A stretch of DNA of 64,000 nucleotides. It comes from Colletotrichum lupini (lineage: Eukaryota; Ascomycota; Sordariomycetes; Glomerellales; Glomerellaceae). Below, one piece after another: positions 25,541 through 37,436 of the stretch (position 1 is the stretch's first letter; each line of letters starts with the position of its first letter). The notes under the pieces are model-generated. The model searched no databases. It had not been told where the DNA came from and worked only from the letters and a program-made list of their open reading frames with translations. A program made the translations under genes and the position numbers. The stretch spans positions 1,798,001 through 1,862,000 of the forward strand of contig NC_064673.1 of assembly GCF_023278565.1 (NCBI RefSeq). Direction: 5' to 3'.

Positions 25541-27381
25541 ACGCCCCCAGCCCATTCAACGCCATTCTCTCATCTCCCGTCTCTCACTCGTCTCTCCTCC
25601 CGCCTCTCATTGAGTACGGAGTATGGTTAATGTTGTGGTCGCCATGGGACCGTGACGATTTTCATCTTAGTGCCATCCAGGGGCCAAGAACTAGCTAAAG
25701 CTCCCTCGCTCCCCTTTCTTCTCTTCCAAACCGTCCCTCGTTCTTCTCACCTCCCATCTCTCACACCTTTTTTCACTCTCACCACCGAGTCTCACACCTC
25801 GACCATCAGACATAACTGAGAGCTCAGCCATCAACCGTCCCATCTCGAGCTGACTAAGGTCATCCGACAACCGAGTCAAGACTCAAGGGACCTTACAGAT
25901 ATTCGTACACGACTCGCACTCGTACCCTCCAGCTCTACTTCCCACTTTTCCGAGAGGAAAAAAGCACTTGCACTGCCTCACCTAGTTGCATATACGCTAC
26001 TCCAGTCGACACACCCGCCGTTGCGCAAGGCCCAAACCAGACAGCTCGCGCTCGCGGCCACTTGTTCACCTTTCCTTCGCCGCCGTCACACCGCCGACCG
26101 ACAGCGCAGTACCTCACACAGCCCGGCCGAGCCCAGTCGTTGTCGTCAGTTAGGCTCTCCTGCTCTTTGCAGTGCTGCACCGTTCTTCTCTATAGCGGCG
26201 GCAACCGGTCTTGGCTTGCGCGTCTTCTCTGCGGTTACAAGTGATTGGCTTGGCAGATTTTGCAATCCCTTCACATTTGACCCAAAGTACCGACCGTCTA
26301 TCGGACTGGACCCGTCTCATCTCCGGCACCCCGGCCCCCAGACGCGGAAGACTTGCGCCAAGGAGGCCTCTCTCTCGCGCCACAGTTGATCATCTAGTTC
26401 CAAAGCGCAAAGCTCTCATCTGCGCCATAAGAAAGACCAACAACAACAATATCATTGTCGATATCTTCTCTCATCCAGCATTTCAATATTGACATATCCA
26501 TCCAACCTAACGAGGAACCCCGGAACAAGGCCACTACAAGAACCCCGACTCACAGCTCGGTTCGCGTTTCGTCTCAACATCTGGGCGCTGATCTGAAGCG
26601 ATCTGATCTTTGCCACAAAAAGCACAAGCCCAAGCACTCCACCAACACCCAAGTCACCAACACACCACCTTTACCTTACGAATACATTCGTATCCACCAT
26701 CCGAATAGCCGTCGTCACCTCCAGGCGCGGCACGGCACAGCACAGCATGAACACCTGTGAGTACCTTTCTTCCCTTATTACCTAAGTCTTCACTTTGAGC
26801 CAAAAGACCGAAATCCCATTCATTACCCGCCTACCCCCGTCCCCTATCCCCCCATCTTGCCCCCAGTCACCGTTGCATCGTCTTTCTTGGCAGGATAGCA
26901 GCCCAAAGGAACACTCGCAAAACACATTACACACTCTCATTCCGTTTCCCATATCATCGCTCTGTTAATTTGTTTCTCTTCTCGACGGACTACTGTTGTT
27001 ATTGTTGTTTCTATCCCCCCGCCCCTTACCTCCAATTCCCATCCCTTTCCACTCGCAGGTGGGAGACTATCTTCTAGACTACCACTCTAGTCTCATCCCT
27101 CTCCCGCCAATTGCCTGTGCAACCCCCGAGTGTCAAGTGTGACCTCGAGCAGTTGTCTCTCATCCACACCACTATCCATCCCCGTTCTCTCCGTCGCCTC
27201 CACAAATCATTCCCACCTGCACTCCACACAGCTAGTTTCACGTCATTACCCTATTTCACTTAACGAACCATTTCCCGTTACCATACCTCACCTCACCTAA
27301 CCAATTTGTTTCCTACCTCACCTTTCCACTCGTCAATCACAAAGCGTCAGCGCTCAGCCCGCCGCAAACACATAACTGACC
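25541..27381 (+). promoter_or_regulatory. presumed promoter and long C/T-rich leader of the Ca2+/H+ exchanger
   Basis: The + strand is strongly C/T-rich with frequent CCCTTTCC and CTCTC runs up to the start codon, typical of fungal transcribed leaders. A GTGAGTACC donor at 26757 could splice to CTTGGCAG ending at 26893 or CACTCGCAG ending at 27058, giving an intron in the 5' UTR. An upstream ATG at 26747 sits just before this donor. None of this can be confirmed without transcripts. Confidence 0.35.
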
Positions 27382-29176
27382 ATGCCGTCACTCATCGGCT
27401 CAGTCAACCACTTCGATATCAAACGCAAAGCTCACGGCCTCAGCCGCCGGAGTCAGGAGCAAACATGGAACCCATTCCGTCACGTATCATGGGAGAACCA
27501 ACCCGGTAAACGATCCACCTGGGATGGCGCCAATCTCGAGGCACAGCGCGAGGTGCCCGCGGAAGAGAGGGAAACCGACGAGGCGATACATCACGTCCAG
27601 AGCGAGCCCGCACCCAGAGATTCCGAGACAGTACGCAACAGTTTGGGCAAGGAAACGAGATCAGGAACAGGAAGCGGCAGCGGCGACACAATGTTTGAGA
27701 ACAAGCCCGAGGATGGTGGAGTAAGGAATCGAAAGACGGAAAACGCACAAGGCGAAGATTTGCCGCAAGATGAGGAGGAGAGGCCCAAAGCCAAGAAGCA
27801 GAAGTCCGGTCTGATTCGGCACGTCCAGCCGAAAACGCCATTCACCGTCGCCAACCAGCTTCAAAGAACCCTGCTCAGCTCATACATCAACATTTTGATC
27901 TTGGCAGCACCCGCCGGTATCGCCATCAGCTACGTCTCCTCTGTCAACAAGATTGCTGTATTCGTCGTCAACTTCATCGCCATCATCCCATTAGCAGCCA
28001 TGCTGGGCTTCGCAACCGAAGAAATCGCACTGAGGACGGGTGAGACATTGGGAGGTCTTCTCAACGCAACTTTCGGAAACGCCGTCGAACTCATTGTCGC
28101 CATTCTCGCCTTGGCCGAAGGAAAGGTTTTGATTGTGCAGACGTCACTTATTGGCTCCATTCTCTCCAACCTGTTGCTCGTCATGGGCTTCTGCTTCTTC
28201 TTTGGCGGAATCAACCGACCCGAGCAATACTTCAACACCACCGTTGCCCAGACCGCCGCCTCACTCTTGGCTCTCGCAGTTGCCTCCGTCATCGTCCCCA
28301 CCGTCTTTGACAAGAACGACGGCACCGATAACACCGTCCATGTCGCCGCTCTCTCCCGTGGCACAGCCATCATTTTGCTCATTATCTACGCCTCGTACCT
28401 GTTCTTCCAGCTCAAGACGCACAACTCTGTCTTCAACGAGGAGTCACAAAAGGTCGCCGCCAAGCCCTGGAGCCGCGGCGGCTTAAAGGAGGGCGCTCTC
28501 GCTCGCGGATTGGCCGGCACTGGAGCGCGCATGGCTCAGACCGGTGTCCGCGGAGAGAATGAGAACGAGAGACAGGAGCTGAGCCGTATGATGATGCAGC
28601 GTCACGAGGAAGAAGAGGACGAAGAGGAGGAGCCCCAGTTGCATTTCTTGGTCGCCGTCGGCACTCTCACCGGCGCCACTGTTCTCATCGCCTTCTGCGC
28701 CGAAGCCATGGTCAGCTCCATCGATTACGTCACCAAGGAGGGCGGCATCAGCGAGGAGTTTGTCGGTCTCATTCTCTTGCCCATTGTTGGTAACGCCGCC
28801 GAGCACGCCACTGCTGTCACTGTCGCTATCAAGGACAAGATGGATCTCGCCATTGGTGTCGCCGTCGGTTCGTCTATGCAGGTTGCGCTGTTCCTGATTC
28901 CGTTGTTGATCATCATCGGCTGGGGGATGGGCAACGATGCCATGACGCTCAGCTTCGACCTTTTCCAGGTTGCTGTTTTGTTCGTCGCCGTTCTTCTGGT
29001 CAACTACCTGATTGCCGACGGCAAGAGTCATTGGCTCGAGGGGCTGCAGCTCATTTGTCTGTATGCCATCATCGCAACATGCTCATGGTGTAAGTCATAC
29101 TCGCTGCGGATTTCATTACAAGAACAAATACTGACAAAAACGAATAGGGTACCCCGCCACTGGTGTTGCCGGCTAA
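27382..29176 (+). CDS. vacuolar Ca2+/H+ exchanger (CAX family, Vcx1-like)
   Basis: Two exons, 27382-29089 and 29148-29176, give 579 codons (578 aa). The 58-nt intron (GTAAGT...ATAG) splits the penultimate Trp codon and yields the family-like end WWYPATGVAG. Residues 1-155 are a hydrophilic, acidic/basic extension. Then come about 11 membrane segments. The two CAX repeats are clear: GNAVELIVAILALAEGK (about 233) and GNAAEHATAVTVAIKDK (about 470). A very acidic loop (about 405-415) separates the halves. The protein uses the vacuolar proton gradient to take up cytosolic Ca2+. Reading through the intron would instead append about 80 unrelated residues ending near 29352. It follows IML1 on the same strand but 4.1 kb away. 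Confidence 0.93.
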
Positions 29177-30767
29177 GCCAGCCAACTGTTCTGTTACGAC
29201 CATTTTTCATTTCATCAAAACTTTGTTCGAGCGTGTGTGCCAATTTTTCTATTCATATAATGTCTTGTTTTTCTTCAGGAAGGGTCGCCCTTTTCTTGAT
29301 GTGTACATATAAGACCAAACGTGCGGGATTCCTTGGAGGAACTGTACATTGAATCCGCCCCTTTTGGGTATTTACCGAGACCACGGGCTTTGCAAGCCAC
29401 GGAGGAGGGGGGGATATGTGTGTGCGAGTGAAGGAAACAGAGTGATGAGACGAGAGTGAGGTACATGAGTCTATCGGCATGTACATGCTGCCAGATGGAG
29501 AGTACTCGAAAAGAAATGACAACCAAGTTCAAGCCTACATGCTCTCACCAGAACGTTTCTGTGTTGGTCCTGTGCCTATTCTTCATTGAGGTTGGAAGGT
29601 AGATGAGACTCATGATCATGAAGAAAAGTCCCAACAATTTGAGCACTTTTCTGTTGGTTAGTAGATACTAGCTGTTTGACAGCTCGTCCGACTTGAATAT
29701 GTTACGTTTGGTGGAACCTGCCATCCTACTTTGGACCTCAGTCAGCCGGTGGGATGATGTCGATATTCGGTACGGTCGCCCATGCCAGACGGGTAGTAGA
29801 TCTCTAATGTATCGAGTCCGGTACGATCATCCCGCCTGCATGCTTCCAAGATTAACGAGGAATGCCCTGGTCAGGTTTGACTGCGGAAGTATGCAGCTCT
29901 CACCCCTTCCCTCCCTCCCCACTTGAAAATTCGAATTTCAGTTAGAATCAGTTGCTGTGGTCTATAGACCATTAAAACCTAAGTTGAAGTCAACTACTAG
30001 ATCGGCTCTTCATCTATGTGCTTCTCTTTCGTGAGCCAAGTTTTGCATCCTCGACCCAGCTTGGCTTGAGGTCCAGCGATGCCTAGCTCATACGAGATAG
30101 AAACCCGCACAGTCTAGCAGGACTGAAGGGTTAAAACAGAGCAATATCACAACACTGCGGAAACACTCACTGCCTCTAGGCAACTTGTGCACTCGCCACG
30201 CAACTCCATCGCTCAGCCCATGTCTAGCTTGGGGTCCCGGAGCAGTCCGCGCCAAGATTCCTGTTCTCGGCTCGCAACCCCGCAGTTCACCACGCAGCAA
30301 GCGATTTCCCCCAACGGCCCGAATCGGGGTCGGTCAACCACCCCCTTCACCGGATACCCCAAAGCATAATAGATTTGCCAAGTCACGTAGTAAGGAGATC
30401 ACTGCGACTGAGCCAGGCACAGAAAGAAAGAAAGCGGAGCAAAACTGCAACCTGCACATCATTGAGAACTTACATCCTCATTGGAGGGAAATCGCGGACA
30501 ACGGGTATGCATGCGCGCACCAGGCAGATCGAACCCCACACCAAGGCTACTCCCCGCTTCACCTCACGCAACCGCGTTCCCCGAGATGAAGTGAGGTGAT
30601 GTTGCTGTTTACTACGCAGCCACGTGAGATCTCGGTGGTATTGATGTAATGGTTCAAATGCGGGGTTGGATTGGTCAATGGCCTTTTTAAAAGAAGGCCA
30701 AGGCCAGTCTCAGTCATGGAGAGCTGTGTAGGTTAAGTTGGACCCGAACGTCAAGTTGTTATTTACG
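29177..30767. other. intergenic region
   Basis: About 1.6 kb between the exchanger and the fucosidase gene. No supported gene. A TACTACGCAGCCACG element at 30609-30623, about 150 nt upstream of the fucosidase start, matches the recurrent ACTACGCAG motif. Confidence 0.5.
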
Positions 30768-33536
30768 ATGAAGGTTACGTCGAGCCCAGCGCTGGCTCTG
30801 TGCGCCAGCTTCGCGGTATGTGAGGCTCGGTCTCTCTGGTCTTCGAGCCCTGCGACGTACGGAGATTCGAGTTCGGATACGTATTTGCTCAAGACTGGGT
30901 ATCCTATTGGCAATGGCAAACTTGGGGGTGAGTCTAGAGTCTAGACTTGAGAGTCTACCATCTTCATCCGTGACCATGATGTTGACACGCTTCTAGCGAT
31001 TCCGTTTGGTCCGCCTCATGCGGAGAAGGTCAATCTGAATATTGACTCTCTATGGGCTGGCGGACCCTTTGAGGCCTCGGTGAGTCTTCGAAATCGTCGA
31101 ATGAGAAGTAAACATCTTACTAAAGGTGATTCCTCTCAGAACTACACGGGCGGTAACCCTACAGAGCCAAAGTACGACGCTCTTCCTGAAATCCGCTCAT
31201 TCATCTTCGAGAATGGGACCGGAGGTAAAGACAGAACCTCGTTTGAGAACCAAGCCAGGGCCGTGTTTCTAACGCTCAATAACAAAGACGTCTCAGCCAT
31301 CCTCGGCTCAGGAGCAAACTACGGTGGCAACCGCGTTCTCGCGAACCTGACAGTCACGATCGACGGCGTGGGCAACTACACCTCGTACAAACGCACCCTC
31401 GATCTCACGACAGGCGTCCACACGACGACGTTCACTGCAAACGCGGCAGACTACGAAATCACCAATCTCTGCTCGTACCCGGATCAAGTATGCGTGTACC
31501 ACGTCGCCGCCACCTCTTCTGCCGCAAGCAATGGCACAACGACCTTGCCCGCCGTCACGATAGGTCTCGAGAACCAGCTCGTTGAGGCAGATACCTATAA
31601 TGTAACTTGCGGCGCGGACCACGTTCGCTTCACCGGCGTCACGCAGCTCGGCCCGCTCGAGGGCATGAAGTTTGACTCCATCGCGAAGCTCACCTCCGAG
31701 TCCTCATCCGCCGCCGTCACGAACTGCACGTCCTCTGGCCTCTTCAAAGTGACACCCTCACCAGGCCAAACTACCCTTACGGTAATCATCAGCGCCGAAA
31801 CGAACTACGACCAAAAGAAAGGCAACGCAGCCTCCTTCTACTCCTTCAAAGGCGCAGACCCAGGCCCCAAAATCGAATCCATCTCCACGTCCGCCTCCTC
31901 AAAGTCCTTCTCCGACCTCCTATCCTCCCACATCGCAGACTACCAAACCCTCCAATCCGCCTTCACCCTCGCCCTCCCGGACCCCCTCAACTCCTCCACC
32001 ACAGCAGAGACCTCCCAGCTCATCGCCTCCTACGACTCCACCGCACCCAACGGCGGCGATCCCTTTCTTGAAGCCCTCCTCTTCGACTACGGCCGCCACC
32101 TCCTCATCGCCTCCTCCCGCGCAAATTCCTTACCTGCCAACCTCCAGGGCCGCTGGACGGAGCAGCTCTGGCCCGCGTGGAGCGCGGATTACCACGCCAA
32201 TATTAACCTGCAGATGAACTACTGGCACGCGGACCAGACGGGGTTGGGGGAGGCGACGCAGGGGGCGCTGTGGGATTATATGGAGGATACGTGGGTTCCG
32301 AGGGGCACGGAGACGGCGAGGTTGATATATAATGCCAGTGGGTGGGTTGTGCATAATGAGATGAATGTGTTTGGACATACTGCTTTGAAGGAGGGCGCGG
32401 AGTGGGCGAACTGTAAGTTGCTATCCCCCCTCCCCCCTTTTCTTTTTCTTCCTCTCCCTCCCCATATAGCAGACTTGAACCGAACTAACACCACCAAAGA
32501 CCCAGCAGCAGCAGCCTGGATGATGCAACACGTCTTCGACGCCTACGACTACACCCGCGACGCAACCTGGTTCGCCTCCCAAGGCTACCCCCTCATCAAG
32601 GGCGTCGCCGCCTTCTGGCTCACCCAGCTCCAAGACGACGCCTTCTCCCGCGACGGAACGCTGGTAGTCAACCCCTGCAACAGCCCGGAGACCGGCCCCA
32701 CGACGTTCGGCTGCGCGCACTACCACCAGATGATCCACCAGGTCTTTGAGTACGTCCTCCTCGGGGCGTCCGTCCTCCCCTCTGCTTCTGCCGAGGATCA
32801 GACGTTCCTGGACTCCGTCTCCGAGTCCCTCGCGAAATTGGATAAAGGCGTCCACGTCGCGACATGGGGCGGCCTCAAGGAATGGAAACTCCCCGAGTCG
32901 GCGCCGTATAACTCTGATAAACCGTCTACGCATCGGCACTTATCCCATCTGACGGGTTGGTACCCGGGTGCCTCCATCTCTTCCTTCTTAGACGGCTACG
33001 CTTCCAACGCGACGATCCAGTCTGCTGTCCGAGAGACGCTCATCTCTCGCGGGCGGGGCAACGCCCCCGACGCAAATGCAGGTTGGGCCAAAGTCTGGCG
33101 GGCGGCGTGCTGGGCGCGGTTGAACGACACGGAAAGAGCCTACGACCAGCTCCGGTACGCGATTGACGTCAATTTTGCGCAGAACGGGCTGAGTATGTAT
33201 TCTGGTACGGGGGCGCCGTTCCAGATTGATGCGAATTTCGGGTTGAGTGGTGCGGTGTTGAGTATGCTTGTCGTGGATTTGCCGCTGCCGTATGCTGCCG
33301 CCGGGTCCCGGGGAGACGGGAAGGAGGAGGTGAGGACGGTGGTCCTCGGGCCCGCTATCCCGGCGAAGTGGGGCGGCGGGAGCGTGAAGGGGTTGCGGAT
33401 CCGGGGCGGCGGGGTTGTTGATTTCGGGTGGGATGCGGAGGGGGTCGTGGATGAGGCTGTTGTTGTTTCTGGGAGTCGTGGTGGGGGAAAGGTGAGGATT
33501 GTGAATGTGAAGGGGGAGAGTTTGGCTGAGATTTAG
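30768..33536 (+). CDS. secreted GH95 alpha-L-fucosidase
   Basis: Four exons, 30768-30927, 30997-31079, 31140-32412 and 32500-33536, give 851 codons (850 aa). An N-terminal signal peptide ([20 protein letters not shown]) is followed by family blocks: [14 protein letters not shown] and [17 protein letters not shown] across the first two introns, then [43 protein letters not shown] and [11 protein letters not shown]. The Asp in QIDxNFG and the Asn/Glu of the central (alpha/alpha)6 barrel are the catalytic region in GH95. The enzyme removes alpha-1,2-linked L-fucose from glycans or xyloglucan by inversion. The third intron uses an AAG acceptor (32497-32499) placed after CTAAC; a CAG acceptor at 32472 would insert nine extra residues in frame. 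Many N-glycosylation sequons suit an extracellular enzyme. Confidence 0.92.
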
Positions 33537-34253
33537 GTTGCTGATATCAGACAAGCTTGATTGACGATACGATACATTGGCTACAAAATCAGTGCAAAGA
33601 AGTAACAACATCACTATTATCGACGTAACATGTGGAAGATTGGTATGAAGGCCAGCATTCCAGGATATGGGTGATATTGCTAAATGCCATGGACAGCTGT
33701 CGCTCTATTGCAAGAACTTCAAGAGTCTCTTAAACTTTAACTCGCTCCCGTACCGAACGCTCCTGACTTACACCCGCGCTTCTCAAGTAGCCTGATCGGA
33801 CAGATCTTCTAATCTTGGGGGGTTGACTCTAGGATTTAGCTCTCAGATCGGGACATCTGTCTGTCTAGTACATCCTCCATACAAGGACCATTGGCGCAAG
33901 CCAAGCTCGTGCAAGTGCAAGCGAACGACATCTCTCTGTCCACAGGCTTACTAATATACCTCTCACAAAGGATCCATTTAGTTCCCTTTTTAGTGCTGAC
34001 AGGCGAGCGTTCGTGGCTTGCTTGACACTGCATCCAATGGTTTGACAGAATCAGGCTGATTCATGGTGTTTGTGTTTCTCGTTCTCTGCCTAATCGGGTG
34101 GGAACGAGGAACTTTGGAGGTGATCGGCATCGTTAGACCCATCTGTTGCACAAAGTGCTGAGAACATCTTACACTTAAATCAACCACAACTCTTCAAGAT
34201 ACTGGTAGAACACACTTCACCTACTTCTCCATCCACCATCACAAACAGGAAAT
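33537..34253. other. intergenic region
   Basis: About 0.7 kb holding the fucosidase 3' end and the oxidase promoter. The last 60 nt before the start codon are C/A/T-rich. No other feature seen. Confidence 0.5.
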
Positions 34254-35731
34254 ATGGCATCGTGGCAACAAGAAGTACCGGCCTTGAGGGCAGACATCAA
34301 CGGCGAGGTTCTCCTGCCCGGCGATGAGGGATACGAAGAAAGCCTCGTGCGATGGTCCATCGTCTGCATCAAGCCAGCGGTAAGCCCTTCACCCCAACTC
34401 CCTTTCGGTCCAGCACGGACAGAACACCTCTGAAACCTTCACAGGGCATAGTCGTCAAGCCAAAGTCAGCCCACGACGTCTCAGCAGCAATCCGCTTCGC
34501 CACAAAACACGACATCCCCTTCACCACCAGCGGTGGAGGCCACTCCACCGCAGGAACCTCATCCTCAGACGGCGGGATGGTAATCCACCTAGCATCCCAC
34601 CTCCGCGACGTGACAGTCGACCCCGCAAAACGCCTCGTCACCTACGGCGGCGGCTGCGCCTGGAAGGACGTCGACGCCGCGGCCTGGAAGCACGGCCTCG
34701 CGACCGTCGGCGGCACGGTATCGCACACGGGCGTCGGCGGACTCGTGCTCGGCGGCGGACAGGGGCTGTTGAGCGGGCTTCACGGCCTCGCGGTCGATTG
34801 TCTTGTTGAAGTGGAGGTTGTTCTTGCGGATGGGTCGATTGTTACTGCGTCCGAGACGGCGAATGCGGACTTGTTTTGGGCGCTTCGTGGGGCTGGCGCA
34901 AGTTTTGGGGTTGTGACGAGGTTTACTTCCGAGGTATTTCCCCAGGGGAAGGTATGGTATGGGGCTTTGATGTTTGCCAACTCTCAGCTGCCTGCGTTGA
35001 TTACCTGGGCGAATGAGTTTGTGGAGAAGATGGATGGAAGGCAGTTTGTTATTATGGGGTTTGCTTATGGTCCGCCGGGGCCTGATGCGAAGCCTATGAT
35101 TATTGTGCAGCCGTTCCATAATGGTACGGCGGAAGAGGCGACGGAGGGTATCTTCAAGGGGCTCCTCGATGTCGGACCGCTGGTGAACATGGCGACTGAG
35201 ATGGACTATCCGACAGCCAATACGATACTTGATGAGCTCCAGGGCCCAGGCGCACGACGGCTGATGGGCGGGACGAACATCACCGCGCCTTTTGAGCTAG
35301 CCAAGTGGGAAGAGATGAGCAGGGAATTCTACTCTCGCGTCGACGAGGAGACCGCCAACGGTAACGACATGCGGGGGAGTATCCTAGCTGTGGAAATCTA
35401 CAAGAAGGACAAGGTGATGAGCGTGCCGTTTGGGGCGACGGCGTACTCGAACCGCGGGACGTACTTTGACTGCATGGTCTTGACTTGCTGGACGGACCCA
35501 GCCAAGGACGGCATGATCAGGGGCTGGAACCGGGCTTTGGCGGCAAAGATTAAAGGGGAGAATCACACTGGTGAGAGGGGCGGTGTGGGACAGTACAACA
35601 ACTATGCTAGCAGCGATGTGGGTGTCAAGGAAGGGTTTGGGGAGAATGCGAGGAGGTTGGTAGAGTTGAAGGGCAAGTATGATCCGGAGAACCGGTTCTC
35701 GCGCAGTCCTTGGAAGATTGTTGCGTCGTAG
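34254..35731 (+). CDS. FAD-linked oxidoreductase (VAO/BBE type)
   Basis: Two exons, 34254-34379 and 34445-35731, give 471 codons (470 aa). The FAD-binding PCMH fold starts at IVVKPKSAHDVSAAIRFA, with SGGGHSTAG (the usual His-FAD attachment region) and GVGGLVLGGGQG. The C-terminal BBE segment reads QYNNYASSD, then LKGKYDPENRF. The Cys that gives a second FAD bond in many oligosaccharide oxidases (GxC before VGVGG) is absent (GGTVSHTGVGG), so at most a single covalent FAD link is expected. There is no signal peptide, so it is probably intracellular. The substrate cannot be told from sequence; relatives oxidise sugars, alkaloid-like compounds or secondary-metabolite intermediates. It lies downstream of the fucosidase on the same strand. 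Confidence 0.88.
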
Positions 35732-36779
35732 GGAAAGCATGGCTTTATCACGAGATTGGGGGTCGGTTTATGCACCCTCAGTACTAAGCTATATCTAGAC
35801 ATTGCAATCCTTTGTGGGGCCCAGGTGAACTCTTTTCCGTTGGGTCAAGTCGAAAATTTCACATATCAATCAACACAGTGGATTCCCAGAGACTTCATGA
35901 TTGAAGTATGAGGCTGATGTCGAGAGAGTAGCTGCCAAGGGTATCCGAGGGCTGCATATTTGCTAGCTACCATTGCGGAACATCGAATAATGTTCGAGTG
36001 ATAGTCTTTTTCAGTCCCAAATCGTAAGATGCAGTATATGTAGATTGAAAGAATGGAGCTCTAGAAGCAACCCAAGCAACACATTCCAAGACAAAGAAAC
36101 AGTCGCCGCGAAACGAGCCTTCTTGTTGGCGAGCGGCTAATTATAGACTTCCAACGAACAAGCTGCAGGACAGCTGTTCAACATGACTTCTTTGTGTGTG
36201 AACAAGCTCTGAGCTTGGGAAACTCCCAGTTTGCTCAAAAGAATAGACGCGCGCGTATTCCATCATCTTCAGCGCTGCTTGCCAGGGAAGGACAGTCCAG
36301 GTACGAGTGGTAGCGAACATCAGAAAGACTATGCTGTCGTTGCCCGATCAAACTAACATGGGCAACGACTCATCATCTTGTAATGGACTGTCCAGAACGA
36401 CAGACTGCCTTGTACTGGAGAGTGCCAACGCTGAATGCTTCTAGCAGCACTCAGCTTTCCTTTGGCTACTCACTCATGCTAATGCTGCTCAGGCCGACCC
36501 CAAGCTCGCGGGGGCCGCTCATCGTCACCTGTTGTTTGTTCTTGCGCACCCTCTGTTCACGACCAACCTGCTCTTGATTTTCTCACCGGTTGGTCACGCG
36601 TGATACATGGCGATGCCATCAGAACTTAGAAAACCAGTATTTAATACCTTGCAGCACCCTCTAAGACGATCTTGTCCCCATCCCGTCATCCAACTTCTAA
36701 ATCTAATCCAAAAGGACTCGTCAGACTCTTACGACTTCTTGTTTTATCGCCTGACTGACCGTAATCTCCCATAGAAATT
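35732..36779. promoter_or_regulatory. intergenic region with a TATA-like box before the CVNH gene
   Basis: About 1 kb. A TATTTAATA sequence at 36638-36646 lies about 135 nt upstream of the CVNH start and is a plausible core promoter element. The final 60 nt are T/C-rich. No other gene seen. Confidence 0.4.
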
Positions 36780-37436
36780 ATGAAGGTCTACAATATCATC
36801 GCTGGCCTCGCCTTCGTCGGCTTCGCTGCCGCAGCCGGACCGGATTGCCCCGAACACTCCGATTGCATGCAGAAGGATTGCATCAACTTCGACCTGAATA
36901 AACAGGTCACGAACGTCGATGATAGAAGAACGTCAAGTGTTCTCTCGGCGGACTGCCCCAACAGGAAGAAGGGAGCAAAAGAAGGAGAAAGGGTGGCCAC
37001 TACGCTCGATCTCAGGAAGTGTATTGTCAGCAATGCCAAAGGCCTTTTTTGGCTAAAGAAGTCGAGTCACTCCCATGCCCAAATTCTGGCAGTCTTTTGA
37101 TATGCTTCTTGAGACGATGAGTTCCTATTTTTGCTGACGCGAGATCAAACATGAGTAGTGGCAATCACAATGGCACCAATTGCGCGTTAACAATCCCTCC
37201 GCCCCCGAAGGAAGGTGAGAAGAAGGGAGATATTTTGCTGGGCTGCTATTTGGAGAGCGCCGAAAGCGGAACCTTGTTTGCTCGAATCAATCTCTGTAAG
37301 TGATGCTGTTCTCCGAAAATTCTCAATCATCGACTCACGCGGGCGTTTCCCCCTCTGTGAAGCTAATAGGATTTGGCTTGGCGACAATGGCGCTCTCAAC
37401 TGCTTCGACAACTATGGCACAGCCTCCCCCCTTTGA
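36780..37436 (+). CDS. secreted CyanoVirin-N homology (CVNH) domain protein, three exons
   Basis: Proposed exons are 36780-37060, 37159-37295 and 37363-37436, giving 164 codons (163 aa). A signal peptide (MKVYNIIAGLAFVGFAAAAG) precedes a Cys-rich segment and the two-fold CVNH pattern. The first half has LSADC, TTLDLRKCI, SNAKGLFWLKN. The second half has GTNCALT, LLGCYLE, ARINLSNRI, GDNGALNCF. CVNH proteins are small sugar-binding lectin-like folds made of two similar halves. Both introns are irregular: donor GTCGAG at 37061 with a TAG acceptor, then a perfect GTAAGT donor at 37296 with an AAG acceptor at 37360-37362. Phases match and the domain reads through only with these joins. If intron 2 is retained, or if the TAG at 37367-37369 is used, the protein stops early. 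Either this is a functional gene with weak splice sites or one starting to decay. Confidence 0.65.

Noticed and set aside
29090..29352. 80-residue C-terminal extension of the Ca2+/H+ exchanger
   Set aside because: Arises from reading through a canonical intron; the spliced end is short and typical of the family.
37019..37158. Alternative CVNH intron 1 with donor GTGTAT at 37019
   Set aside because: The phase fits, but it deletes the CIVSNAKGLFW segment that is central to the CVNH pattern.
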